A DNA stretch of 64,000 nucleotides from Rhizobium skierniewicense (GTDB lineage: Bacteria; Pseudomonadota; Alphaproteobacteria; Rhizobiales; Rhizobiaceae): positions 124,001 through 188,000 of the forward strand of contig NZ_JACIDV010000002.1 of NCBI RefSeq assembly GCF_014196515.1. The letters are read 5' to 3'. The first letter of the stretch is position 1. The number at the start of each line of letters is the position of its first letter. The position numbers and the translations under genes are program-made. Of this stretch, positions 45,222 to 53,400 are shown one piece after another. The notes under the pieces were generated by a model. That model did not search any database. It saw only the letters and a program-made list of their open reading frames with translations, and was not told the origin of the DNA.

Positions 45222-45603
45222 TGGGTCCCGTTCTATCCTCTTGCCGTCCCTTGCCCAGACAGTCGCCATGACGCGCGCAGGTATCGCAGACTTTGAATAT
45301 CCACATGACCCTATCTTGCGAAGCTTGCTTGAAACAGGTCTTGCGGTCGTCGCCGGTGTCCCAGTTTGGTTAATGCTGGCGATCGGGTCTTTGCGCGATA
45401 TTAACCAACAAAACCAACAGACTGGCCGCAACCTTCAAAATTAAGGACTTGGAAATCGTTGCCGCGCATTTTGATCCCTGCGTGACGGGTTTGGTTGTCC
45501 ATAAGAAAATCGGAACCGAGTGGCATGATGCCGAACCGTTCGCGCCGGTACCTGTAATCCGGCATGTCCCTCATCTTGTACCGCGTTTTAAAGGGGCACT
45601 ATT
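45222..45603. promoter_or_regulatory. Divergent promoter region, glycosyltransferase/first flagellin
   Basis: No gene is supported in these 382 bases; a frame at 45449-45709 overlaps the flagellin start and is not credible. The stretch holds a TTAACC box (45401-45406) and the flagellin leader elements at 45545-45597. Confidence 0.55.
45545..45597 (+). promoter_or_regulatory. Flagellin mRNA leader element, copy 1
   Basis: CCGG (45545-45548) ... CCGG (45559-45562), then ATGTCCC (45564-45570) and AAGGGG (45591-45596), seven bases before the flagellin ATG. CCCT can pair with the AGGGG of the ribosome-binding site, hiding it. The same order occurs before the next two flagellins. A short upstream frame (ATG 45564 to TAG 45611, MSLILYRVLKGHYYV) overlaps the flagellin start. 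Confidence 0.6.
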
Positions 45604-46482
45604 ATGTCTAGCATTAACTACAACTCCAGCGCTAATTCCGCACTTCAGACACTGCGCACGATCAACAGCAATCTTGGCAAGACGCAGGAACGCGTTTCGA
45701 CCGGCATGAAAATCGGCGGTGCGTCCGACGGTGCTGCCTACTGGTCCATCGCTACCACGATGAAGTCCGACAACAAGGCACTCGGTGCAGCAACTGACGC
45801 ACTGGGCGTTGGTGCGGCCAAGGTCGACACCGCTTATGCCGCCATGGACAGCGCAATCGACGTCGTCAACGAAATCAAGGCAAAGCTGACGACCGCCAGC
45901 GAATCGTCTGTAGACAAGGAACAGGTTCAGCTCGAAATCACCAAGCTTCAGGAGCAGCTGTCCTCTATCGGTCAGGCCGCTTCGTTCAACGGTGAAAACT
46001 GGGCCGTTAAGGCTAGTGGTTCGTCCACGACTGTTGTCGATGGCTTCATCCGCAACACCGACGGAACCGTCAAGGTCACGACTGCAACCTTCGATGCAGG
46101 TTCCTATGCGATGTTCTCCGCCATCTCGACGGCTGGCGTCGGTACAGGCGGTGTTCTGGCTGCGGTCATGACAATCGCTTTGACATCCATCTCTACACAG
46201 GGCCAGGTCGATGCATTCCTTACGACGGTCGAAACAGCACTCGGAAAAATGACGAAGGGCGCCGCTGCCCTCGGTGCATTGTCCACGCGTATCGATCTTC
46301 AGGATCAGTATTCCAGCAAGCTCAGCGATGCGATGGACGCGGGTGTTAGCCGTCTGGTTGATGCAGACATGGAAGAGGAATCGGCCAGACTGTCCGCTCT
46401 GCAAACACAGCAGCAGCTGGCGATCCAGTCTTTGTCGATCGCCAACTCTTCTTCGCAGAACATCCTCACGCTGTTCCGTTAA
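45604..46482 (+). CDS. flaA: Flagellin, first tandem copy
   Basis: Filament subunit, 292 residues, exported by the flagellar apparatus. It has only the conserved D0/D1-type ends and a short middle, typical of rhizobial flagellins. N-terminal SALQTLRTINSNLGKTQERV and STGMKIGGASDGAAYWSIA; C-terminal LVDADMEEESARLSALQTQQ and SIANSSSQNILTLFR. Start ATG 45604 with AAGGGG upstream. The letter A is assigned by order and by its first place in the tandem array, not by comparison. It is closely similar to the next copy. FlaF, FlbT and the adjacent GT41 enzyme are its likely post-transcriptional and post-translational partners. Confidence 0.93.
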   Translation: MSSINYNSSANSALQTLRTINSNLGKTQERVSTGMKIGGASDGAAYWSIATTMKSDNKALGAATDALGVGAAKVDTAYAAMDSAIDVVNEIKAKLTTASESSVDKEQVQLEITKLQEQLSSIGQAASFNGENWAVKASGSSTTVVDGFIRNTDGTVKVTTATFDAGSYAMFSAISTAGVGTGGVLAAVMTIALTSISTQGQVDAFLTTVETALGKMTKGAAALGALSTRIDLQDQYSSKLSDAMDAGVSRLVDADMEEESARLSALQTQQQLAIQSLSIANSSSQNILTLFR

Positions 46483-46505
46483 TAGAACAAGCAGTCTCAA
46501 AAATT

Positions 46506-46532
46506 GGCCGGACCGAAAGGTTCGGCCTTTTT
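46506..46532 (+). terminator. Terminator of first flagellin
   Basis: A 9-bp stem (46506-46514 with 46519-46527, one G-U pair) with a GAAA tetraloop and five T residues. Confidence 0.85.
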
Positions 46533-46699
46533 GCGTTCTTAGTTCATTAAGATAGTATTAACAAATTATTTTCAAAATTAACTCATTCTTTACTGAATAT
46601 TTGGAAGTCCTTAACCTTAATAATGTTAGATCGGGTTACCAAAACGACGGCCGAGAATTTACTATACTATTCGGCAGGCATGAAGCTGATCGTCGTTTA

Positions 46700-46743
46700 C
46701 CGGTAAAGCCGGAATGTCCCTTCAATTATTCTTGCCAAAGGGG
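46700..46743 (+). promoter_or_regulatory. Flagellin mRNA leader element, copy 2
   Basis: CCGG (46700-46703), CCGG (46709-46712), ATGTCCCTT (46714-46722), then TTGCC and AAAGGGG (46737-46743), eleven bases before the ATG. CCCTT pairs with AAGGG. A 14-codon upstream frame (MSLQLFLPKGQIIL) ends in a TGA that overlaps the flagellin ATG (ATGA), so it could couple translation. Confidence 0.6.
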
Positions 46744-46754
46744 CAAATAATACT

Positions 46755-47633
46755 ATGACCAGTATCCTGACTAACCCATCTGCAATGTCTGCACTTCAGA
46801 CTCTGCGCACTATCAATATGAATCTTGCAACAACGCAGGACCGCGTTTCGTCTGGTGAAAAGGTCGGCAAGGCTGCCGATAACGTCGCTTACTGGTCGAT
46901 TTCCACGACAATGAATTCCGACAACAAGGCACTCGGCGCAGCAACGGACGCTCTGGGCGTCGGCGCAGCCAAGGTCGACACCGCTTACGCTGCTATGGAT
47001 AGCGCGATCGACGTTGTTAACGAAATCAAGGCAAAGCTGACAACTGCCAGCGAAACATCCGTCGACAAAGACCAGGTTCAGCTTGAAATCACCAAGCTTC
47101 AGGAACAGCTGACAGCAATCGGTCAGGCCGCGTCTTTCAACGGCGAAAACTGGGCAGTTCAGGCCAGCGGATCGACAACGACTGTGGTCGATGGCTTCAT
47201 TCGTGACTCTGCCGGCGCCGTCAAGGTAACGACAGCAACGTTCGATGCTGGCACATACGCCATGTTCTCTGCGATCTCCAGCGGCGTTGGTACCGGTGGT
47301 GTTCTCGGTTCTCTGATGTCCGTCAAGCTGGAAAGCAACTCGACGCAGGGCGAAATTGATGCGTTCCTGACGACTGTTCAGGGCGCTCTTGACAAACTGA
47401 CTGACGGTGCGGCTGCTCTCGGTGCTCTGTCTTCGCGTATCGACATGCAGGACGACTACTCTGCCAAGCTGAGCGATGCGATCGAAGCCGGTGTAAGCCG
47501 CCTGGTTGACGCCGACATGGAAGAAGAATCTGCACGCCTTTCGGCACTGCAGACCCAGCAGCAGCTCGCGGTCCAGTCGCTGTCGATTGCCAACTCTTCT
47601 TCGCAGAACATCATGTCTCTCTTCAGAGGCTAA
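46755..47633 (+). CDS. flaB: Flagellin, second tandem copy
   Basis: Filament subunit, 292 residues. It shares almost all of the conserved central sequence NKALGAATDALGVGAAKVDT and most of the rest with the first copy, with different silent codons. N-terminus MTSILTNPSAMSALQTLRTI; C-terminus SIANSSSQNIMSLFRG. Letter assigned by order. It has its own leader, promoter region and terminator, so it is transcribed separately from the first copy. Confidence 0.93.
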   Translation: MTSILTNPSAMSALQTLRTINMNLATTQDRVSSGEKVGKAADNVAYWSISTTMNSDNKALGAATDALGVGAAKVDTAYAAMDSAIDVVNEIKAKLTTASETSVDKDQVQLEITKLQEQLTAIGQAASFNGENWAVQASGSTTTVVDGFIRDSAGAVKVTTATFDAGTYAMFSAISSGVGTGGVLGSLMSVKLESNSTQGEIDAFLTTVQGALDKLTDGAAALGALSSRIDMQDDYSAKLSDAIEAGVSRLVDADMEEESARLSALQTQQQLAVQSLSIANSSSQNIMSLFRG

Positions 47634-47652
47634 TCTCTATCCACTTGAAGCG

Positions 47653-47682
47653 AAAAAGCCGCGCATTGCGCGGCTTTTTTTT
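47653..47682 (+). terminator. Terminator of second flagellin
   Basis: A perfect 12-bp stem (AAAAAGCCGCGC, 47653-47664, with 47668-47679) with an ATT loop and a run of T residues. Confidence 0.9.
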
Positions 47683-47951
47683 AAGAAAAATTAATATTGT
47701 GATATTCAAAATTATCTAAATTTAACAATATGTTATTGTTCATTAATAGCAATGGCTGCCCTTAATGCTTCATTCATGAAGGTAAAAGATTCCCTTCGTT
47801 TAAAGTTTTGTTAACCATAAAGTTGTCTTCTGTGGTCATCGAAACAGCGCACCGGCCACTTCAAGGTCGGGAAGCATGAAGCTGCCTGCTGCGTTTCCCG
47901 GCTGGACCGGAATGTCCCTTCTAAAAGATTTGCCAAAGGGGCGACCTGAAG
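47683..47951 (+). promoter_or_regulatory. Promoter and leader of third flagellin
   Basis: AT-rich region without a gene. It holds TTAACCATAAAG (47811-47822), identical to the box upstream of icpA, and the leader set CCGG (47898-47901), CCGG (47907-47910), ATGTCCCTT (47912-47920) and AAAGGGG (47935-47941), ten bases before the ATG. In this copy the upstream frame from 47912 does not stop near the flagellin start but runs on to 48124 in another frame. Confidence 0.6.
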
Positions 47952-48830
47952 ATGACGAGTATTTTGACAAACACCTCTGCAATGTCTGCCCTTCAGACGC
48001 TGCGCTCCATCAACATAGACCTCTCCGACACCCAGGACCGCGTTTCCTCTGGTTACCGCGTTGGTCAGGCGAAAGACAACGTTGCCTATTGGTCCATCTC
48101 CACCACCATGAACTCCGACAATAAAGCGCTAAATGCCGCTTCGGACGCTCTGGGTGTGGGTGCCGCCAAGGTTGATACCGCCTATGCGGCAATGGAAAGC
48201 GCGATCAGCGCCGTTGACGAAATCAAAGCAAAGCTTGTCACCGCCAGCGAGCAGTCCACTGACAAGAGCCAGATCCAGCTCGAAATCGGTAAACTGCAGG
48301 AGCAGCTTTCCGCAATCGCACAGGGCGCGTCCTTCTCCGGTGAAAACTGGATGGTCTATGGCTCTGTGACAGAGGCAAGCGTTGTCGATGGTTTCATTCG
48401 TACGGCAAGCGGTGGCGTCAGCGTCACAACAGCGAAATTCAATATCGGTTCTTATGCCATGTTCCAGTCGATCAACGGCGGCGTTGGCTCGGGCGGTATT
48501 CTCGGCAGCATCATGAGCGTCGCTCTGACCAGCATATCCACGCAGGGCGAGATCGACAATTTCATGAACATCGTCGAAACTGCGATGAGTGGCCTGACGG
48601 ACTCGGCTGCTGCTATCGGTGCGCTCCAGACCCGTATCGACTTGCAGGACAACTACTCCGCCAAACTGTCGGATGCGATGGAATCCGGCGTAAGCCGACT
48701 TGTCGATGCGGACATGGAAGAGGAATCCGCCAAGCTTTCGGCACTCCAGACACAGCAGCAGCTGGCGATCCAGTCACTCTCGATTGCGAACTCTTCGGCC
48801 CAGAATATCATGACGCTGTTCCAGCGTTAA
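47952..48830 (+). CDS. flaC: Flagellin, third tandem copy
   Basis: Filament subunit, also 292 residues. Ends are conserved (SALQTLRSINIDLSDTQDRV; LVDADMEEESAKLSALQTQQ; SIANSSAQNIMTLFQR) while the middle differs more from the first two (for example SAVDEIKAKLVTASEQSTDK and VTEASVVDGFIRTASGG). Letter assigned by order. Own leader and terminator. Confidence 0.92.
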   Translation: MTSILTNTSAMSALQTLRSINIDLSDTQDRVSSGYRVGQAKDNVAYWSISTTMNSDNKALNAASDALGVGAAKVDTAYAAMESAISAVDEIKAKLVTASEQSTDKSQIQLEIGKLQEQLSAIAQGASFSGENWMVYGSVTEASVVDGFIRTASGGVSVTTAKFNIGSYAMFQSINGGVGSGGILGSIMSVALTSISTQGEIDNFMNIVETAMSGLTDSAAAIGALQTRIDLQDNYSAKLSDAMESGVSRLVDADMEEESAKLSALQTQQQLAIQSLSIANSSAQNIMTLFQR

Positions 48831-48850
48831 GCATCAGATATTACGTAAGA

Positions 48851-48885
48851 AAACCGTACCGTCCGAAAGGACGGTGCGGTTTTTT
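48851..48885 (+). terminator. Terminator of third flagellin
   Basis: A long stem (AACCGTACCGTCC with GGACGGTGCGGTT, one mismatch) with a GAAA loop and six T residues. Confidence 0.88.
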
Positions 48886-49102
48886 CATTTTATTCTGAAA
48901 AGAGAACAGTCTGTTTTTGACGCCTATGACGCAAGCTTCGGCATAGCTTGGCTTGATATAAGGCTTGCTTCAGGATTGCAATTTTCAACCGCTGGCGATC
49001 TAGCAGCTTCGAGATTGGCTCCCACGCCTCTTCATGATGAGAGTGCGATCTTCGCCAGATTGATTGGCATGTTTCTGACACTTATTGCCGATGTAGGTAC
49101 CG

Positions 49103-50068
49103 ATGACCAAAATTCTCTCTTCTGGCTACGTGCAGAGCGCGCTTCAAACCCTGTTGTTCAGCGATGATACGCTGACGAAGACACAGGCGAGGGTGACCTC
49201 GGGTTTGAAAATTGCCTCGGCCGCCGACGACTCCGGTTACTGGTCCACGGCAACCAATCTACGCTCTGACGGGAATGTTCTGACCAGTGTCGGCGATGCG
49301 CTCAACCTGGGTGCGTCCAAAGCCGACACGGCCTACGAGGCCGTCACCGCGATTATCGATGTTGTTGACCAGATCATGACGCAACTGACGACGGCGTATG
49401 AGCCTGGCGCAGACCGAGACAAAATCAACGGGGCCATCGACGCGCTCAAGAATAATCTGCAGTCAGTCTCGCAGGCAGCAAGCTTTTCAGGGGACAATTG
49501 GCTTTATAACACCAGCGAGCAGCTTCAGCCTGAAAAGCGCGTCCCGTTTTCGTTCCAGAAGGATACATCCGGCTCCATCACTTTGCAGTATCTGACGGTG
49601 AATACGGCGCAAACGACACTTGTCGATAGCAGCGATGCGAGCCGCGGGCTGCTGACCGCAGGCGTTGACGCGAGCAAACGTAACCCTGATACAAGTTCCA
49701 CGGAGCGCAATTACTACCTGCTGGACGTTGGGTCACCGACGGGCCAAACGGGGAGCGAAGTCAGCATTTCGAAAAGCACGACCAACGACGAACTCGATGA
49801 CATGGTCTATGTAGTCGGGCAGTTATCGACCAAGTTGAACCAGTTGGCCGGCTCGATCGGCACCATGTCCAGCAGGATTGATCAGCAGACGACCTTTGTC
49901 GGCGCATTGAAAGATTCCATGGGTAAAAGCGTCAGCCGACTGGTGGATGCCAACATGGAAGAAGAATCCACACGATTGAAAGCGCAGGAAACGCAGCGCG
50001 ATCTGGCGGTTCAAGTGGTGTCGCTTGCCAACAACCATCGCAAAAGCCTAGCCAACCTGTTTGCGTGA
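49103..50068 (+). CDS. flaD: Flagellin, fourth and divergent copy
   Basis: Filament or minor flagellin, 321 residues. N-terminus MTKILSSGYVQSALQTLLFS and TSGLKIASAADDSGYWSTAT; C-terminus LVDANMEEESTRLKAQETQR and VSLANNHRKSLANLFA. The middle is about 30 residues longer than in the other three and dissimilar. It lacks the CCGG/CCCTT/AAGGGG leader, and the terminator between the third copy and this gene means it has its own promoter. Letter assigned by order. Likely a minor or proximal filament protein; that is inference. Confidence 0.88.
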   Translation: MTKILSSGYVQSALQTLLFSDDTLTKTQARVTSGLKIASAADDSGYWSTATNLRSDGNVLTSVGDALNLGASKADTAYEAVTAIIDVVDQIMTQLTTAYEPGADRDKINGAIDALKNNLQSVSQAASFSGDNWLYNTSEQLQPEKRVPFSFQKDTSGSITLQYLTVNTAQTTLVDSSDASRGLLTAGVDASKRNPDTSSTERNYYLLDVGSPTGQTGSEVSISKSTTNDELDDMVYVVGQLSTKLNQLAGSIGTMSSRIDQQTTFVGALKDSMGKSVSRLVDANMEEESTRLKAQETQRDLAVQVVSLANNHRKSLANLFA

Positions 50069-50258
50069 TCTGCGGCAGGGTTCATCTTCGCACAAGTTTG
50101 ACCCTTTAGTTTGAGACACTGAATTGCTGCCTTATCTTTGCGCGTTCCCGGGGAATGCGCGAAGCCATTTTGTCGGCTGTAGCTGAATGCCTAGCGGATT
50201 ATTTCATGACGTTCTCATCTGAAGAAAAGACGAGTGTGATATCGGGTGGAGAGCATCT

Positions 50259-50903
50259 ATGAGCGGAGCGCTTGCCAAATATCTCAAGGACTTCAGCCAG
50301 TTCGTACCGCCTGAAACGCCGAGCTACTTTGACCTCGACACGCCTGTTTCCGCTTTTGAACATGACGTTTTCGCAGAGCCGGAAATTATCGTTGATCTGG
50401 ACGAAGAGAAACGCAAGGCGTTCGCCGAGGGCGAAGTAGCCGCAGCCCAACAGGCAAAAGACACGAACGAAAAAGAGCTTGAAGCGCTACGTACGACGCA
50501 TGCCCAGGAGATCGAGGCCATGCGGATGCGTTATGAAGAAGAAATTGCCACACATCTTGCGACGTCGGTCATCTCTATGAAGCAGACGATTGCCGCGGAT
50601 GTGGAGCAGGTATGTTTTCGCCTGTTTGGATTGATCATGGAGCGCGATTTCGCTGAAAAAGCGGCCACAGAAGTCGCGACCCAGATCATCAAAGAGATTG
50701 AGGGCGGTCATGCCGGCACGATCAAGATCACGGGGCCTGATCTTCTCGTGTCGCGTGTCAGAGAAGCCTTGGGTGATGTCGACAATCAGGTCGACTACGA
50801 TGTGTCGACCGATATCGACGTGAAGGTTCAAATGGAAAACTCGGTGCTGATGACAAGACTATCCGAGTTTTTCCAGAGCGTAAGGGGTTTGGCGGATGAG
50901 TGA
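50259..50903 (+). CDS. FliH-like flagellar export protein
   Basis: Probable export-ATPase regulator. The 214-residue product has an acidic N-terminus, a coiled-coil-like central region rich in Glu, Lys and Gln (about 48-95, with [20 protein letters not shown]), and a C-terminal alpha/beta part with [20 protein letters not shown], resembling the FliH C-terminal domain. A FliH identity fits its place before motB and its length, but the sequence match is weak. It overlaps motB by eight bases. Confidence 0.65.
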   Translation: MSGALAKYLKDFSQFVPPETPSYFDLDTPVSAFEHDVFAEPEIIVDLDEEKRKAFAEGEVAAAQQAKDTNEKELEALRTTHAQEIEAMRMRYEEEIATHLATSVISMKQTIAADVEQVCFRLFGLIMERDFAEKAATEVATQIIKEIEGGHAGTIKITGPDLLVSRVREALGDVDNQVDYDVSTDIDVKVQMENSVLMTRLSEFFQSVRGLADE

Positions 50904-52170
50904 AGGCGAAAATCACCATCACGGCAAAAACGAGATCATTATCGTCAAGCGCCACAAGGGCGGCCACGATGGGGCTCATGGTGGCGCGTGGAAAATCGCT
51001 TATGCGGATTTCATGACTGCCATGATGGCGTTCTTTCTCGTGATGTGGCTCGTCAACGCATCGAACGAGGAAACAAAGGCGTCCGTCGCCAGCTATTTCA
51101 ACCCGATCAAGCTAACCGATGAAAAGCCAGCCGACAAAGGGATGAAGCAGCCTGCCAAAACCGCCAAGGGCGAGCAGACCCAGCAGACCTCCGACACCAA
51201 ATCTGAAAAGCCGGAAGATGCGGCAGCCGCTGCAAGCGGTGAGGATATGACCTCATCATCAGGCGACAAGACCGCCTATTCCGAAGCGGCGTTCTTCGAG
51301 AACCCTTATGCGGTTCTGGCGGAGATTGCCCAGGAAGTCGGCCAGCAGGCCAATGTCAGTGCCAAGGGCGAGGGTGGTGCAAGCAATTCCGGCCCATCGA
51401 CCGGTGCTTCTGGTGGAGAAGCGTACCGCGATCCGTTTGACCCGGATTTCTGGAGCAAGCAGGTCGATGTGCCCGCGCAGCCGGCAAGTGTTGCTGTGCA
51501 GGATACGGCTCTGCCAAAGAAAGACCAGAACACGGCCGACGCCAAGGCTGCGGTCGCCAAGCAGGACTTGACCGATGTCATTAGCGACAGCGAACCTGCG
51601 ACCCCTGTTCAGAACACGGCCGCCAGTGCACAGAAAAACTCGAAGACCGAGATCGCATCCGTCGAAAAAAATCAGATGCCTGATGAAGCAGCGGAAGTGA
51701 CGGATGCGGAGAAGAAAACTGCTGACAAATTGCGCGACGAAATCTCTCAGCAGGTTGCCGGTGTTGCGGGTAAGCTGGCAGAAGGTATCGTGGTCACCCC
51801 TGCCGAGGGCGGCACTTTGATCACCATTTCGGAAAAAGCCAACACGTCCATGTTCGACGTCGGTTCCGCAGTGCCCCAGAAGACGCTTGTGCTGGCGATG
51901 GAAAAAATCGGCGCGGTTCTCAGCAAGCAACCCGGTGCCGTCGTCATTCGCGGTCACACGGATGCGCGTCCATATAGCGTCGGCGGCAAAGACAATTGGA
52001 CCCTTTCCATGGATCGCGCCCATTCGGCATTTTACATGCTGTCGCGTGGCGGTCTGGACCAGACACGGATCAAGCAGCTCTCCGGCTTTGCCGACCGTCG
52101 TCTGCAAAACGTTGAAGATCCTTTGAACGGCGCCAACCGCCGTATCGAAATCTTGCTTGAGGATGGTTGA
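50896..52170 (+). CDS. motB: Flagellar motor protein MotB
   Basis: Stator subunit that anchors MotA to peptidoglycan. The product has 424 residues, longer than enteric MotB because of an Ala/Ser/Glu/Lys-rich periplasmic linker (about 75-280). A single membrane helix [20 protein letters not shown] carries the proton-accepting Asp38. The C-terminal OmpA-like peptidoglycan domain (about 300-424) has [33 protein letters not shown] and [10 protein letters not shown]. The start overlaps the previous gene. motC follows nearly at once. Confidence 0.95.
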   Translation: MSEGENHHHGKNEIIIVKRHKGGHDGAHGGAWKIAYADFMTAMMAFFLVMWLVNASNEETKASVASYFNPIKLTDEKPADKGMKQPAKTAKGEQTQQTSDTKSEKPEDAAAAASGEDMTSSSGDKTAYSEAAFFENPYAVLAEIAQEVGQQANVSAKGEGGASNSGPSTGASGGEAYRDPFDPDFWSKQVDVPAQPASVAVQDTALPKKDQNTADAKAAVAKQDLTDVISDSEPATPVQNTAASAQKNSKTEIASVEKNQMPDEAAEVTDAEKKTADKLRDEISQQVAGVAGKLAEGIVVTPAEGGTLITISEKANTSMFDVGSAVPQKTLVLAMEKIGAVLSKQPGAVVIRGHTDARPYSVGGKDNWTLSMDRAHSAFYMLSRGGLDQTRIKQLSGFADRRLQNVEDPLNGANRRIEILLEDG

Positions 52171-52178
52171 GGCAGCGG

Positions 52179-53399
52179 ATGATGAAAGCGACCCGCATAG
52201 CTGTCTTGTCCCTGTGCATTCCCTGGTTGGCCAGCGCCAGCCATGGATACGCACAAAGCGATCTGCCGCCTTCGAAAATATTGCGCTCGCTTCAGTTCGT
52301 GCAGGATTCTGTGGTTATGGGGGATCACTCCGCACGGGATATGCAAAAATACCTTCTCGAAACCATTGATACCGCGTTGCGGACGGCAGACCCCTCGATT
52401 TTCGAAGATTCCGCCAATGCGGATGCCGCGCTTGCCTACATCATGAGTGGCGGTAATCCGCAGACCCTCGATTACCTCGTTGCCCGCGACGTTCAGGGCC
52501 ATTTCGACACGCGGGTGATCAATGTCTTGCAGAAATATTTCAATGGAAGAGGCAGTCAGGCCGAAAAGGTCATATCCGATATCCTGCCGGAGTATCGCAA
52601 CGGCGTACTCGGCCCTTATCTCATGCTGATTGCGGGCAACATCACGGTAACGAGAGATCCAACGGCTGCGCTGGTCTATTTTGATGACGCACGTTTGACG
52701 GCCCCTGGCACGATCATCGAAGAGGCCGCCTTGCGCCGCTCTATCATCGCCATGATCCAGGCCAAGCAGCCCGAAAAGACGTTTGCCTATGTCAGAAAAT
52801 ATGCGGTCAGATTTCTGCATTCTCCTTATGCGTCTCAATTTGCTGATCTCTTCGTAACCTTCGTTGTCGACGGCAATGGCGCGGTTTCCAACGAGAAGAT
52901 CGGCGAAATTGCACAGCTGATGGATGATGAGAGGGCAGAGGAAATCTATCTGCGGATCGCCCGGCAGGCTTCGTTGCGCGGCCAGGTGGAACTGGCCCGG
53001 TTTGCGACGGAGCAGGCCAACATTCTTCTGCCGGAACCCGGTGACGGTGCACGCGCCCCATTGTCGAAACTGTATTCTGGATTGGCGAGCGTATCGAGCG
53101 ATGCCGTTCATAGTGTCAGTGAGGCGCTGTCAAGCATCCCCAGTGACGAGCTGTCCCCGCGCGATCTTGCGTTACGCGATGCGGCTCAGGCCGTTGCCGA
53201 GCAGATCGTAAGGACGCCCATAGCCATCCCGGTATCGCAAGATGGTGGCGTTGCCACGGCACCGCAAAACGGTGGTGACCCGGTAAAGCAGGACCAGACC
53301 CAACAGGCGGTTGCCAGCGCGCCTTTGCAGGAATTCGTCGACAAGAGCCGGACTCGCTTAAGCGAGATCGACACTTTGTTGGAGCAGGAGGAGAAATAG
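52179..53399 (+). CDS. motC: Periplasmic motor speed-control protein MotC
   Basis: Periplasmic protein found in Rhizobiaceae that binds MotB and is needed for motor speed control and stator function in S. meliloti. The ATG at 52179 (GAGG upstream) gives 406 residues; an adjacent ATG at 52182 is equally possible. It has a signal peptide (MKATRIAVLSLCIPWLASAS, cleaved near SHGYAQS). The mature part has helical repeats (PSKILRSLQFVQDSVVMGDH, TALVYFDDARLTAPGTIIEE). The C-terminal helix (DKSRTRLSEIDTLLEQEE) looks coiled-coil. It lies between motB and motD as in S. meliloti. Confidence 0.92.
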   Translation: MMKATRIAVLSLCIPWLASASHGYAQSDLPPSKILRSLQFVQDSVVMGDHSARDMQKYLLETIDTALRTADPSIFEDSANADAALAYIMSGGNPQTLDYLVARDVQGHFDTRVINVLQKYFNGRGSQAEKVISDILPEYRNGVLGPYLMLIAGNITVTRDPTAALVYFDDARLTAPGTIIEEAALRRSIIAMIQAKQPEKTFAYVRKYAVRFLHSPYASQFADLFVTFVVDGNGAVSNEKIGEIAQLMDDERAEEIYLRIARQASLRGQVELARFATEQANILLPEPGDGARAPLSKLYSGLASVSSDAVHSVSEALSSIPSDELSPRDLALRDAAQAVAEQIVRTPIAIPVSQDGGVATAPQNGGDPVKQDQTQQAVASAPLQEFVDKSRTRLSEIDTLLEQEEK

Positions 53400-53400
53400 G

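Noticed and set aside
43299-45431. Full 710-residue frame for the second glycosyltransferase
   Set aside because: The first 70 residues lack coding character; the ATG at 45221 has a ribosome-binding site and starts the helical repeats.
45449-45709. 86-residue frame across the first flagellin start
   Set aside because: Out of frame with flagellin, no motif; it covers the leader element instead.
48874-49167. 97-residue open frame between the third and fourth flagellins
   Set aside because: It begins in a terminator and overlaps the fourth flagellin start in another frame; no motif.
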